From: Bin87 sp026710825
GTDB lineage: Bacteria; Chloroflexota; Dehalococcoidia; Lucifugimonadales; UBA3495
Assembly: GCA_965232815.1 (NCBI GenBank)
Contig: OZ247427.1
Location: forward strand, 2,542,001-2,606,000
DNA length: 64,000 bases
Direction: 5' to 3'
The translations under genes and the position numbers were made by a program. The notes below the pieces were generated by a model, which did no database searches, was not told the origin of the DNA, and saw nothing but the letters and a program-made list of their open reading frames with translations. Below are positions 18,120-29,200 of the stretch, in pieces. Positions within the stretch are counted from its first letter, which is position 1; every line of letters begins with the position of its first letter.

Positions 18120-19018
18120 CCTGCGATCGGTTCAAGAAACTCGCGCAGTAGCTCGACGCATTGGTCCGGCTGTTCCAGTTGCAGAAGGTGGGTGGCATCG
18201 GGCAGAAAATCATAGCCTACCGTTGTAACGTCGCTGAGATCCAGACTGGGCAGATAAGAGAAGGGCAGCGTCGGATCCGCCCCGATAACCTTGGTCGGGC
18301 AGAGTACCGCATCGAAATCCACCAGCACGGCAAAAGTGCTGGCATATTCCATGATTTGCCCCTCGTATTCTCGAGGGCAACGAAGCACGTATCCGTCGCC
18401 GGCATCATTTTCGCGTAGGATTGTCCGCGCGAAGAGTTCACCGATCATGGGGACTGCGCGCCGGAAAGGCGGAAAGTACGGGAGAACCGACGCCAGCTCT
18501 TCCCGGGTTTGAAACCGTGGGGTCCGACGTCGGGTGATCGAAGCCAGGCGCGTCGCCGCGGCTTCAAATTCCACGTACCCGCGTCCCGGCTTACACAAGG
18601 GGGGGTCGAACAACACGCGCGCCAGGAAATCGTCGCCTTTGTTGGGCGATAGTAGCGTAACCAGAGCGGAAACGGAGTGAAACACCCCAACCTTGGGTTT
18701 GATACCGTAATGAGCGTCAATGGCGGCGAGAACCTTGTCATGGTCCTCAACCAATGCGGGCAGCGTGTGATTCCCCAACGAACTGACGGAATTCCAGCCA
18801 TGATTTCGTAGGTCGTAGAGGATCAGGTCAAAGTCGGCCAACAGGAGCGACCAGAAGGGGTAATACAGGTCGATCGCCAGGCCGTTGCCATGGCACAGGA
18901 CCAGGCGAGGGCCCGACGGATTCCCGTGCCGCCGGAGGGTGATGACGGTTTCATCGTCAACCGCCACGTCGCAGGTGGAAAGTGGCTCCGGGATGGCGCC
19001 AATGATTTCGTCAGCCAT
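18116..19018 (-). CDS. alpha/beta hydrolase, possible editing or release enzyme of the PKS locus
   Basis: 300 residues with an alpha/beta-hydrolase fold. The oxyanion segment is LVLCHGNGLAIDLYYPFW, the nucleophile elbow region is VGVFHSVSALVTLL, and the likely catalytic His is in FLPDATHLLQLEQPD. The usual G-x-S-x-G elbow is altered to F-H-S-V-S, but the Ser is kept. ATG 19018 sits inside the end of the PPTase gene (ATGGCTGA overlap) behind GGGGG, implying translational coupling. The position at the end of the pks-acp-pptase set suggests release or proofreading of acyl chains, as a stand-alone thioesterase would do; it could equally be an unrelated esterase. Confidence 0.8.
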   Translation of the reverse strand: MADEIIGAIPEPLSTCDVAVDDETVITLRRHGNPSGPRLVLCHGNGLAIDLYYPFWSLLLADFDLILYDLRNHGWNSVSSLGNHTLPALVEDHDKVLAAIDAHYGIKPKVGVFHSVSALVTLLSPNKGDDFLARVLFDPPLCKPGRGYVEFEAAATRLASITRRRTPRFQTREELASVLPYFPPFRRAVPMIGELFARTILRENDAGDGYVLRCPREYEGQIMEYASTFAVLVDFDAVLCPTKVIGADPTLPFSYLPSLDLSDVTTVGYDFLPDATHLLQLEQPDQCVELLREFLEPIAG

Positions 19019-19742
19019 CAATACCCCCGGCATCGGAACTGATCTCGTATGCAACCGAGCCTGCGAATGCGTCGTTGCCGATATATTCTACTTGCCATGC
19101 TTTCGTCGGCCGCTGTGGAAAAACAAAAGCTCCCGTCATTCCGTGGCGCAGGGCCGGAGGAACTTCAAAGCGCGCCACATCGCACGAAAATCCCGACCCG
19201 GCAGCCTTGATCAGGGCCTCTTTGATTGTCCAGAGTTTATAAAACAGCCGGATTTTGCTCCGGCCGTGGGTCCGTGCGAGGTCAGCCTGTTCGTTCGGGC
19301 CGAATACCGTGCCGATCAGCAATTCCATGTCACGTCGGGGCGTGTATTCCTCAACATCCACTCCCAACTGTCCTTGAGACGCGTATACAATCAATCCCCG
19401 TTTGTCGCTGTGGCTCACGTTGAAACTGACGGGCGCCCGGTCATTCCCGATCATCGCGAACGGCTTCCCGTGGCATGCGTAACCAAAACTCAGCTGCGGG
19501 TTGGCGCATCCCAATTGCGCACAAAGTATTGAACGGAGCGCCGCGCGGCACAATGCAAATCGCTGGCGCGGTCCAGGGTAAACAAACCTGCGCCATCGGG
19601 CACGCTCGCTTTCATCGAGCCATGAAAAAGCCGACGCCTCGACGCAAGCGTGAGGCGTCAAATCGACGTGGATCAGTTGTAGGGCGCCAATCTCTCGCAG
19701 CATGCTCCACCATTGCGGTGCAGCGGGAGTAGGCATTGGCAT
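19011..19742 (-). CDS. 4'-phosphopantetheinyl transferase, Sfp type
   Basis: 243 residues. It transfers phosphopantetheine from CoA to the Ser of carrier proteins, making apo-ACP active. The family motifs are present in order: the N-terminal region ending in GKPFAMIGNDRAPVSFNVSHSD (P1/P1a), GQLGVDVEEYTP (Mg-binding Asp and Glu), and FYKLWTIKEALIKAAGSGF (the WxxKEA helix). The length is normal for Sfp-type enzymes. The ATG follows AAGGGGCG. It lies 27 bases after the ACP gene and overlaps the hydrolase, so ACP, PPTase and hydrolase form one transcript. Its evident clients are the free ACP and the PKS ACP. Confidence 0.93.
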   Translation of the reverse strand: MPMPTPAAPQWWSMLREIGALQLIHVDLTPHACVEASAFSWLDESERARWRRFVYPGPRQRFALCRAALRSILCAQLGCANPQLSFGYACHGKPFAMIGNDRAPVSFNVSHSDKRGLIVYASQGQLGVDVEEYTPRRDMELLIGTVFGPNEQADLARTHGRSKIRLFYKLWTIKEALIKAAGSGFSCDVARFEVPPALRHGMTGAFVFPQRPTKAWQVEYIGNDAFAGSVAYEISSDAGGIDG

Positions 19743-19769
19743 CGGTCGCCCCTTGGAGCGACGGAATTG

Positions 19770-20012
19770 TCAGCTATTGGCGTCCAGGAATTCAACCAAT
19801 TGGTTCAGGCTGGTCAGTTCCGTACATTGTGCAGCCTCGAACTTCATGTTGAACTCTTGCTGAACCACTCTGGCGAAGGCAACTATGTCCATAGAGGACA
19901 CCCCGATATCAACGAGGCTTGAGTTCATGTCCAACGGCGTGCTGATTGGTTTGCCGTCCACTTCCAAGTTATCGACGACGAGTTTCTGCAGGCGTTCAGT
20001 TGTTGATGGCAT
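19770..20012 (-). CDS. free-standing acyl carrier protein
   Basis: 80 residues, a discrete ACP. The phosphopantetheine site is SLVDIGVSSMDIVAFARVVQ, where the first Ser of the SSMD motif is the expected attachment point (DSL-like). Helices before and after fit a four-helix carrier, and the acidic helix II is normal. A GGGAG lies ~10 bases before the ATG. It is placed between the PKS and its PPTase, and the PKS ends in a KS-AT pair with no ACP of its own. I infer that this protein may be the missing carrier for that terminal KS, or a starter or release carrier. No other ACP gene is in the window. Confidence 0.9.
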   Translation of the reverse strand: MPSTTERLQKLVVDNLEVDGKPISTPLDMNSSLVDIGVSSMDIVAFARVVQQEFNMKFEAAQCTELTSLNQLVEFLDANS

Positions 20013-20066
20013 TGAATTATGTCTCCCATGTTGGTGTTGATAAGTATCGCTCTATAAAGCTATATT

Positions 20067-20095
20067 AGTCTATCGGCTAAGTTTAGGTGCGTCAA
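20067..20095 (-). promoter_or_regulatory. candidate sigma-70-type promoter for acp-pptase-hydrolase
   Basis: On the minus strand TTGACG is followed after exactly 17 bases by TAGACT, about 55 bases before the ACP start. It lies in an AT-rich patch of the 242-bp gap after the PKS. If real, the accessory genes can be expressed independently of the 10-kb PKS message. Confidence 0.4.
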
Positions 20096-20254
20096 ACGCG
20101 AGGGACATCAGATTGCCTCAAAAGCAAGATATGTGCGGGGCCGGGCACATACCTAAACATATAGCCGGCAGGTGGTTAGATCCGCCACGAGCGGACCCGG
20201 GGGTGCTCACCATGAGCGAACCGGGCGCGCGCGAATAATCGACGATGCTCGGAG

Positions 20255-23200
20255 TTATATCCAGTGCCGCCTGCGTTGGAACTGGTAGCTGGGCAGTGCG
20301 ATGCGGCGTCGCGACTCGCCGGCAAACAGCCCTTCAAAAGACACCATCAAACCGGCTTCGTACGCTTTCGCGACCGCATTCAAAAAGCCGGCGTCGTCCT
20401 CGACCGTGCCCGGGCCGATTTCAATAACCATATCCGCTCCGGCGTCGGGGATGGTTCTTCCCGGATCGTCGAGATGGTATTGCTCCGGTGGCAGCGGAGC
20501 GTTGTCCAAGGCCAAGCGGAGGCCGTCTTCCAGGCTGATAGCTCCAAGCGCCTGAGCCGCGGCCCTGGCCCCGCAGCCATCCCCGAGTACGGAGTTGGGA
20601 CGTATGCCCAGGCTCGACCACAGTGCGGTAAGGACGCACTCCAGTGCATAGATGGCTGGCTGCGCCCACGACGGATCGTTGAGGTCACCGTCCATTCCGG
20701 CTCGCCCGAACATCACGCCCAGCAGGGATGCGCCCCGGTATTCCAGCGCCACCGCTTCGCAGAGGTTGAGAATGGCCCGCGCCACCGGCTCGGTCTCGTA
20801 CAACGCTGCGCCCATACCGGCCCATTGGATGCCTTCTCCCCTGTAACGGAACACGACCCCGGCCGCCGGTTGAGGTTCCGGCGCGTCAGGAGCATGTTCC
20901 GTGCCGGCAACGGCCAACAGGCCCCGGCGTAGCGAATCGGCATCAGTGAACACCACCCCGGCGCGATGCGCGAAGTGGCTCCGCCCGAGACCAGCAGACC
21001 GCGCCATATCGGCAAGGAGCCGGGACTCGCCGGTATCACGGGATGATTGGAAAGCGCGGCTGTCAATCCAGGACAAGTACTGTTTCGCCAAGTCCCGCAA
21101 CGCGCCATCCGTCTTGCCGGAGAGCGGCAGCAAACGCACCCTGCGAGCCACTGACGTTGATTCGGCGGATGGCGCAACGGCTACCGACTCAGGCCAGGAG
21201 ATTGGCACCTGCATTGTCGCGCCGGCAAACGATTCAATATCGGCAGTGGCATTGGCGTCTTCGACGTCGCCCTGGTAGCCTTCCAGCACCAGATGGGCGT
21301 TCGCACCGGAAATCCCGAACGCGCTCACCGCGGCGCGGGGCGCCCGGTCAGGACGGGCCGGCCAGCCCACGGACTCACTGGGAACCTCCACCGGCAGCTG
21401 TTGCCAATCTATTTCGGGGTTGGGGTTCTCAAAGTTCGCCTGTCCGGGAATCACCCCTTGCTTCATAGCCAGCGCGGTCTTGATGAGGCCGGCGATTCCG
21501 GCCGCCGCTTCGAGATGACCGATGTTGGCCTTTACCGTGCCAGTAAACAACGGACTGTCAGCGGCGCGCCCTTTGCCATACACGGCGCCAACGGCGCGCA
21601 ATTCGATGGCGTCGGCCAGTTTGGAACCCACCGCGTGGACTTCCAGATAATCTACGTCCGCTCCGACCAGACCAGCTTGATTGAGAGCGGTCTCCATCAC
21701 GCGTTCCTGGGCCGGGCCATTGGGGACGGTCAGCGCCGCGCTGGCCCCGTTCTGGTTGACCGCGGTTCCTCTGATCACGCCCCATATACGGTCGCCATCC
21801 TCCAGGGCATCACTCAACCGCTTCAAAACCACGATCCCACAGCCTTCGCCGCGCACATAGCCGTCGGCGGCTGCGTCGAAGGGGCGGCATTGCCCGGTGG
21901 GCGACAGCATTCCCGCTTCCATCATGAAACCGGAAACCGATGAGGATAGGACCACATGCACGCCGCCGGCCAACGCCAGGTTGACTTCCCCCTTGCGTAA
22001 GGCGGAGGCAGCCTGGTGCACCGCCGCCAGAGAGGACGCACAAGCCATGTCGATGGGCATTGCCGGGCCTTCCAAACCCAGAGCGAATGCAACCCTTCCG
22101 GCAGTCACGCTTGCCGTGGTACCCAAATAGCTGTCCGACCTGCCGCTGGCCTCGATAAGATCGCGGTATTCGCTGCCGCCGACGCCGGCGTATACTCCCG
22201 TGTAGCTTCCTCTCAATCCCGCAGGATCTATGCCGGCATCTTCGAGGGCTTCCCAACTGATTTCCAGCATCATGCGCTGCCGAGGGTCCATCAGTCTCGC
22301 TTCTATCGGCGAAATGCGGAAGAACCGGGAATCGAACCACTCGATGGCGTCAACGAACGCGCCTCGTCGATTGATCAACTCCTCGGCGGCCGGGTCGCCC
22401 ACGGCTCCATCCCAGGGCCCGCCCTCTTGACGCCCGTCGGTAACCGCATCAGTTCCCGATTCCAACAACTTCCAGTATTCGGCAAGATTTTTCGCGCGAG
22501 GGAAGCGGCAGGCCATTCCCACGATGGCTATGCCGTCGTCGTTGACGACAGTCTGGGGACGTTCTGCAACCGCCGACTCGGCCGTCGGTGTCTCCAGGCC
22601 GCCGCCAAGTTGGCCCAGCTCTTCCGCCAGGTGGCGAGCCAGCGCCGTGATGTCCGGATAGTCGAACACGGCGGTGTTGGAGACCACGTACTCACCGGCG
22701 AAGGCACGGTTGAGCCGGTTTCTCAACTCCACCGCCATCAGTGAATCCATGCCCAGGTCGAAGAATCCCACCGACGACGCGGGCAGTGTGGGCAGCCGCA
22801 TCACCGCCTGCAATTCCCTTTGCAGTAAGGTGGCCAGCATGCTCTGCGCGTCATTTCGTTGCGGGGTCCGCAACTGCGCCAACAGATCGTCGGACTCATC
22901 CGCAGCTTTGTCCGTATCGGTTGCGGGCGTGGCGATCAGCGCCTCCAGGAACGGAGGAATGTCATCGCGGTTGGTGGCGAACGTTGGCCAGTCAACCGCT
23001 GCCACCATTCCGGTCGCCGCGTCCTGACGCACCAACGATTCCAGGGCTCTCAGACCCTGCTGTGGTGTTATCCAACCCGTGCCGCCGGCTTCAAGTTGTC
23101 GCGCGATGCGCTCGCGCTGTTCCTCTGCTTCCCCGAGTCCGGACCACGCGCCCCATGCCACCGACTGACCGGCCAGTCCAACGGCCCGGCGATGGCCGGC

Positions 23201-26200
23201 GAGTTGGTCCAGGAACGCGTTGGCCGCCGCGTGGTTGGCCTGTCCTGCGTTGCCCATCACTCCGGCTACGCTGGAGAACAGCACGAACATGTCCAGGTCG
23301 CGGTGAAGGGTGGCTCTATGCAGGTGCCAGGCGCCCAACATCTTGGGCCACAATACGCTCTCAAAACTCTGCCAGCTTTGATTGGTCAACGCTGCGTCCG
23401 ACAGGACGCCCACGCTGTGAATTATGCCGGCGAGCGGCGGTAGCGTCGCGTCCATGCGTTCGAGCATGGCGTCCACCGCAGCCTGGTCGGTTACGTCGGC
23501 CAATTCGACCACCATCGTTGCGCCCTGATCGCGCAACGCCTCAATGGCGGCCGCGGCTTCCGGGTCTGGGTCTCTGCGTCCGTTCAACACTATGGCGCCG
23601 GCGCCTCGTTCGGCCAGCCACCCAGCCAGGGTGCAGCCGATTCCGCCCAGGCCGCCGGTGACCAGGTAAGTCCTGTCCTCGCGCAAGCGTCCCGTTTCCA
23701 ATGGCGATGTGGTGAGGACAATCTTCCCGATGTGCCGGGCGGCGCGCATGAATTTCATCGCCGGTCCCGCCTCGGCCATCGGCCATCGGCTGTAAATCAG
23801 CGGGGCCAGTTCCCCCGCGGCCAGGGCTGCCATAACTCTGCGCAGGGCGTCTCCCGGTTCAGCCGGGTAATGCTCTTTGAGAACGTCCAACTTGAGGATG
23901 TGATACGCGACGTCGGGCCGGGCCGCTGCCATTTCCTCCTCGCTGTAGATGCCCTCTCTGGCCAACTCGACGAACCGTCCTCCGCGCGCGAGGCAAGACA
24001 GGCTGGCCTCGATAAAGCCTTCTCCGGTCAGGCTGTTGAGCACGACGTCAACGCCCTGGCCCCCAGTGGCCTCCAGGATTTCCTGTCCGAACCTCGTATT
24101 GCGGCTGTTGAAGACGTGGTTCACACCCAGCGACCGGAGATACGCCTGCTTGGGGGCGCTGGCGGTGGCGAATATTTCCGCTCCGGCGGCTTGCGCCATC
24201 TGGATGGCCGCCAGGCCTACACCGCCGGCTCCGGCGTGCATCAACACATGTTCGCCTGGCTCCAGTCCGGCGAAATCATAGGACAGCGCAGCGGACACGA
24301 ACACGGTGGGCATTGTTGCCAGGGCGCTGGCAGGTATGTTCGGTGGCGCCAGGGCAACCATTTCCTCGCGCATGACGGCTTCCGATCCGAAGGTTCCAAA
24401 TGCCAACGCAACCACCCGGTCGCCCACTGAAACGCTCGATACCTCGGAGCCAACTTCAACCACGTGACCGCACACCTCGCCGCCCAGTAGTCCTTCATCG
24501 ATGATGCCAATGGCTCGGAACACGTCCCAGAAATTCAGCCCAGCAGCCTCCACCGCCACGCGCACTTCTCTGGACTCGAGGGGATGCTCGGGGGTGTCCA
24601 GCACCTGCAGACCCTCCAGTGCGCCACCGTCGTCCGGCTCTAGGAACCAGCGCGAAACTTCCGGTATTGACAACCGTTCGGCGGCGCCGCCGGCTCGAAC
24701 CAGCCGCGCTGCCTGGCGAAGCCCCAAGCGGTACGCCAGATGTGTCTCCGCGTCGGGATACATCAGCTCGTTGACCAGGTCCGCCAGAGGCGCCGCAGTG
24801 TTGGGATCCAGGTCGATCATCCTGGGTTGCAAGTGCGGAGCTTCGTGGGACACGACCTTTCCGAAGCCCCACAACATCGCGCCGGAAAGTTGCCCGAAGT
24901 GCTCATGCTCCAGAACCTGGCCCCCGCGGGTGATAAACCATATTCCTTTCGCCGGCATGGCATCGATATCGGATGCGGCCTGGACCAGGGCCAATGCGCT
25001 GGCGCCGGCGTGCCTGACGTCATCCGCCAACTCCGCAGTGGTGGCATCTTCGCCGTGTCCATCCAACGCAGCCAGATGGACGATACCGCTCAGGGGCACG
25101 CCCTCAGGCAGGTTTTCCAGCAGGGCACGCCATGATTCACGCTCTTGCATATCGACAGTTGTCTCGATAATGGTGTCCCCGCTCTTCGCGGATATTCCGC
25201 CAGATGGTACGTGCGGCCCGCCAACAACCACCGTCTGATTGCGCGCGGCCAGTTCAGCGGCCAACTGCAGTGCGACGCCGGAACTGTCCCCGGCCAAAAC
25301 CCATACCCCGCCCGGCTCCGTAACTTCCGCCGGCCCGCGCGCCATAATCACGCCCCGGTCGGGCTGGTTGTCCGGAGTGGACTCATCCACTCCGATGACT
25401 GCGACTTCCTCAAACCCCACGTCGGTCAACGCGCGATTCCAGATGTCAGGGCCAGCCAGCGCATGGTGGGGCCGGTAATCGTCGGCGAAGCGCCACCAAC
25501 CGTCCAGCTGTCCGAAAGTTAAATCGAGCCAACCCTGGCCGCGGAGGTTCTCCAGAGCGAGCAACTGGCCCGATGGAGCGAGGAGTTCTCGGCAATGCGC
25601 CAGGGTCTCGTGGAGATACCTGGTGGCGTGCAGCACGTTCGAAGCAATCACCAGGTCATAGCCATGAGCGTCAAAACCCTGCTCTATCGGACTCTTTTCG
25701 ATGTCCAGAACCCGGTATTCAATGGACGATTCGCCGCCTCCGAAACGGGACTCCGCTTCTGAAAAGAAACCGGCGGATATGTCGGTGTAAACGTAGTGAA
25801 ACCGGCCGGCCGGCAGTTCGGGCAGGACGGCTGCCGTTGCCGACCCGGTGCCGGCGCCAACTTCCAGGATTCGCAGATCTCTTCCCTCAGGCAATTCGGT
25901 CAGCAGAGCTGCGATGGTATCCCCCAGCATGCGATTGGCCGAGCGGGCTACGGGCGCTTTCATGTACAAGTCTGCGGCGGTTGGCTCCCCGCTGCTGAAC
26001 AGCAAGGTCAGCGGGTCGGCTTTTCCGGTAAGAACGTCAGCTAACGCTCCGGCGCATCGCTGGAACAGCCCAATCTCGGTTGAACCATGCGGGTACCGGT
26101 CACTCATGCGGGTGGCGAACTCTTCCGTATCGCCCACCATCTCATTCGGCAACGGATCATCTCGCCCGATCCTCACCACGAACCCCTCGCCCTGCTCCTC

Positions 26201-29200
26201 CAGGATGCCGCCCCGGGCCTGCATTTCGAGCATGCGCCGGAATAGTCGCTTGTGCTCATCCAGGACGTTCAGACTTTGCCGCAGGTCTTCCGGTTCGACG
26301 TATTCACCCGCCGTCCGCTCCCACCCAAGACTTTCCAACGCTACGCGAGCGTAGGACCAGGACAACCGCTCTAGGTCCTCAAGCAAAGCGGTGCGGTCAT
26401 CGCCCCCGACCCCCTCACTCAACAAATACTCTGCGAAGGTCGGCGAAGCCGACAATACAGCCGACGGGCCGGTCAGGAAATCCGCTGGGGGCATACCCGG
26501 GGCCAACGGCCGATCCCGCCACACGACCTCATACATCAGATCTTGCAGGCCTTCCGTCGCCGAAAGCAGGGACGCCCGGGTGGCTCGCTTCACGGTGTAC
26601 CCGCTCAGGCCGCCGATCTCCACTCCGTCCGGGGTGTAAAAGCGCAGGTCGCCGCTCAGGGTCTCAGGCACTGCGGCGGGCGCATTGTCTTCTGAGGTGT
26701 CGCGTACACCCTCCCTGAATTGCGCGTGACAAATCAATCGTGCCGGGGGCCGCTCCGTGAACCATAGACGTTCCCAGCCGAAGGGCAGGTAAGTTGTCCC
26801 ATCCTGGCTTCCATCGGACTGGCGCGCCGCTGACAGAACTTGGAAGCAACCGTCCAACAGGATTGGATGCAGGTCAATCGCATTCGGTGCCACGCTCTCC
26901 GGAAGCGCCACTTCACCAACCGCTTCGGCATCGCCCACCCAGAGGGCTCTGAGCGTCCGAAACGTCGCGCCCAGGTCAATGTTGTTGGTTGCTCTGGCCC
27001 GATAAAACGCCGACGGGTCGGCGGCGGCCAGACGAGATTTCAATCCGTCCAGGTCGATGCGGCCGGCATTGCCCATCCTGACGCCCGGTGATGTTTTGCA
27101 CTCCGCGTGAAGCGTCCAGCCTTCTTCCGATTCTCCCTTGCTGAATATCTCGACGCTCCGGGGGCCGCTGCTCTCCGACTGAGATATTGCTGCCTGCACC
27201 CGGCGCGGGCTTGGCGAGGATCCGTTCTCCGAATCATCCGGGGCAAACAGCATCGGGCTGTGCAGTTGGAAGTCCTCCACCGCCGCCGCCTGTGAGCCTT
27301 CGGCCAGTGATGCGGCAGCGGCCATAGCCCCATACAGCGCGCCCGGCATGATCACCCGCCCAAAAACCCGATGGTCACTCAGCCAGGCCGGATCTGATGT
27401 ATCCATCTCCGTTTCAAAAAACACTTCACCACGGGGCGATTCATGCCTGGTTCCCAGAAGTGGATGGTCGGAACTCGCCCGCGAGCGCCGGGGAGCATCC
27501 ACCCAATGGCGTCGGCGTTGGAACGGATAGCTGGGGAGTTCGATTTTGCTCCGCTCCTCCCCTGCAAAAAGGCCGGTCCATGAGATTTCCAGGCCGGCCT
27601 GATACGCTCCGGCCACTGCATCAAGGAACCCGTCGGGGAAGTCCGGCGAAACAATGCCGGAAAGCGGGCGGAGCAGGCTCTCCAGAACGGGAGGCGCTTC
27701 GTTGCCGTCCGAGACCCCGGGCCAGGCAAGGGATACCAGCGGGCCAAGGACTGCGTTCGGCCCTACTTCGATCACCAGATCAACACCCATCTGTGCCAGA
27801 GCGTCCATGCCGCTGCGGAACTGCACCGCTTCCCGCGCGTGGCGTCGCCAGTATTGGCCGTCGAGGGTTTCACCAATCCCAACCCGGCTGCCCGTTACGT
27901 TGCTTACCAAAGCCACCGTTGTAGGTGCAATTGAGACGTCTGCATAAGCCCGCTCCAATTGGTCCAACACAGGTTCCACCAAAGGGCTGTGGAATGCCTG
28001 GTTGGTCCGCAGCGGCCGCACCTGGACTTCTTTGGCTTCAAAACGCTCCGAAAGGGCTTGTACGTCCGCCGTAGTCCCGCTGATCACCTGGTGGATTCCA
28101 TTGTCCACGGCAATGCAGAGGACGGCGTTCTCCGACTCTGCGTTATACGCCCAAACTGCCGCGGCCACTTCGTCCTGGGGTGCGAACACCGCCGCCATCG
28201 CGCCCAATTCGGCAACCGATGCCAACAAAGCGCCCCGTTTCGCCACGAACCGCAAGCCTTCTTCCAGGCCAAACGCTCCGGCCGCATACGCCGCACCGAA
28301 CTCGCCAAGGCTGTGCCCGATAACCACGCTCGGCTCGACGCCAACACTGCGCCAGAGCACGGTCAGCGCGCATTCCAAGGCATACACCGCGGGTTGTGCC
28401 CAGGCCGTATCGTTAAGGTCGCCGGCCGCACCTTCTCTGCCGAACATCACGTCGAGCAGAGACACTCCCCTTTCCTCCTGAATCACCGCCTCACAACGAT
28501 TCAACACCGAGCGCACCACCGGTTCGGTCTCGTACAGAGTCTGGCCCATACCCGGCCACTGACTGCCCTGACCGGTATAGACGAACGCCACTCTGCTTGC
28601 CGGTCGGGCAGCAGGCTCCACCGACCCTTCTGCGACCCTCTGCAACCCACCGCGCAGCGACTCGGAGTCTAGAAAAGTGATGCCCACGCGACATGGGAAG
28701 TGACTCCGCCCAGCGCCAGCGGTCCACGCCATGTCCGGAAGTAAAGAATCGTTGTGGGAGTCTGCGGAAGCAAGCTCTGCGGAACGTACGTCCAGCCACG
28801 CCAGGTAGCGTGATGCCAGTTCACCGACGGCGGCATCCGTCTTTCCCGACAACGGCAGTAGCCGCATAGTGCGCGGGCGCGGCGTTTCTCCATCCGGGGA
28901 TTCGTCGGTTTCCACTGGAGAAATGTCAATACGTTGCCGCGGGCCGGCTGGTGGCCGCTGTCTGCTGAGTTCGTTGCGTATGCTCCCGGTTTCGACAGGT
29001 CGATAGCCTTCAACTACCACATGGGCGTTGGTGCCGGACCACCCGAACCCGCTCACGCCGGCGAGAGGAGGACGGTGGGACACCAGAGGCCAATCAGTGG
29101 TTTCCGAGGTTACGGACAACGGCAGACGTTCCCAATCTACCGCCGGAGTAGGCGTGCGGAAATTGAGGTGTTTGGGGATCACCCCTTGATTCATGGCCAG

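Noticed and set aside
22300..22335. Sequence resembling a tRNA T-arm (GGGAATCGAACCA)
   Set aside because: It lies inside the PKS KS2 coding region and no cloverleaf could be drawn around it.
20255..22420. Idea that KS2 is a KSQ or dead decarboxylating KS
   Set aside because: The active Cys is present, not Gln, and both His residues remain, so inactivity cannot be claimed from the sequence.
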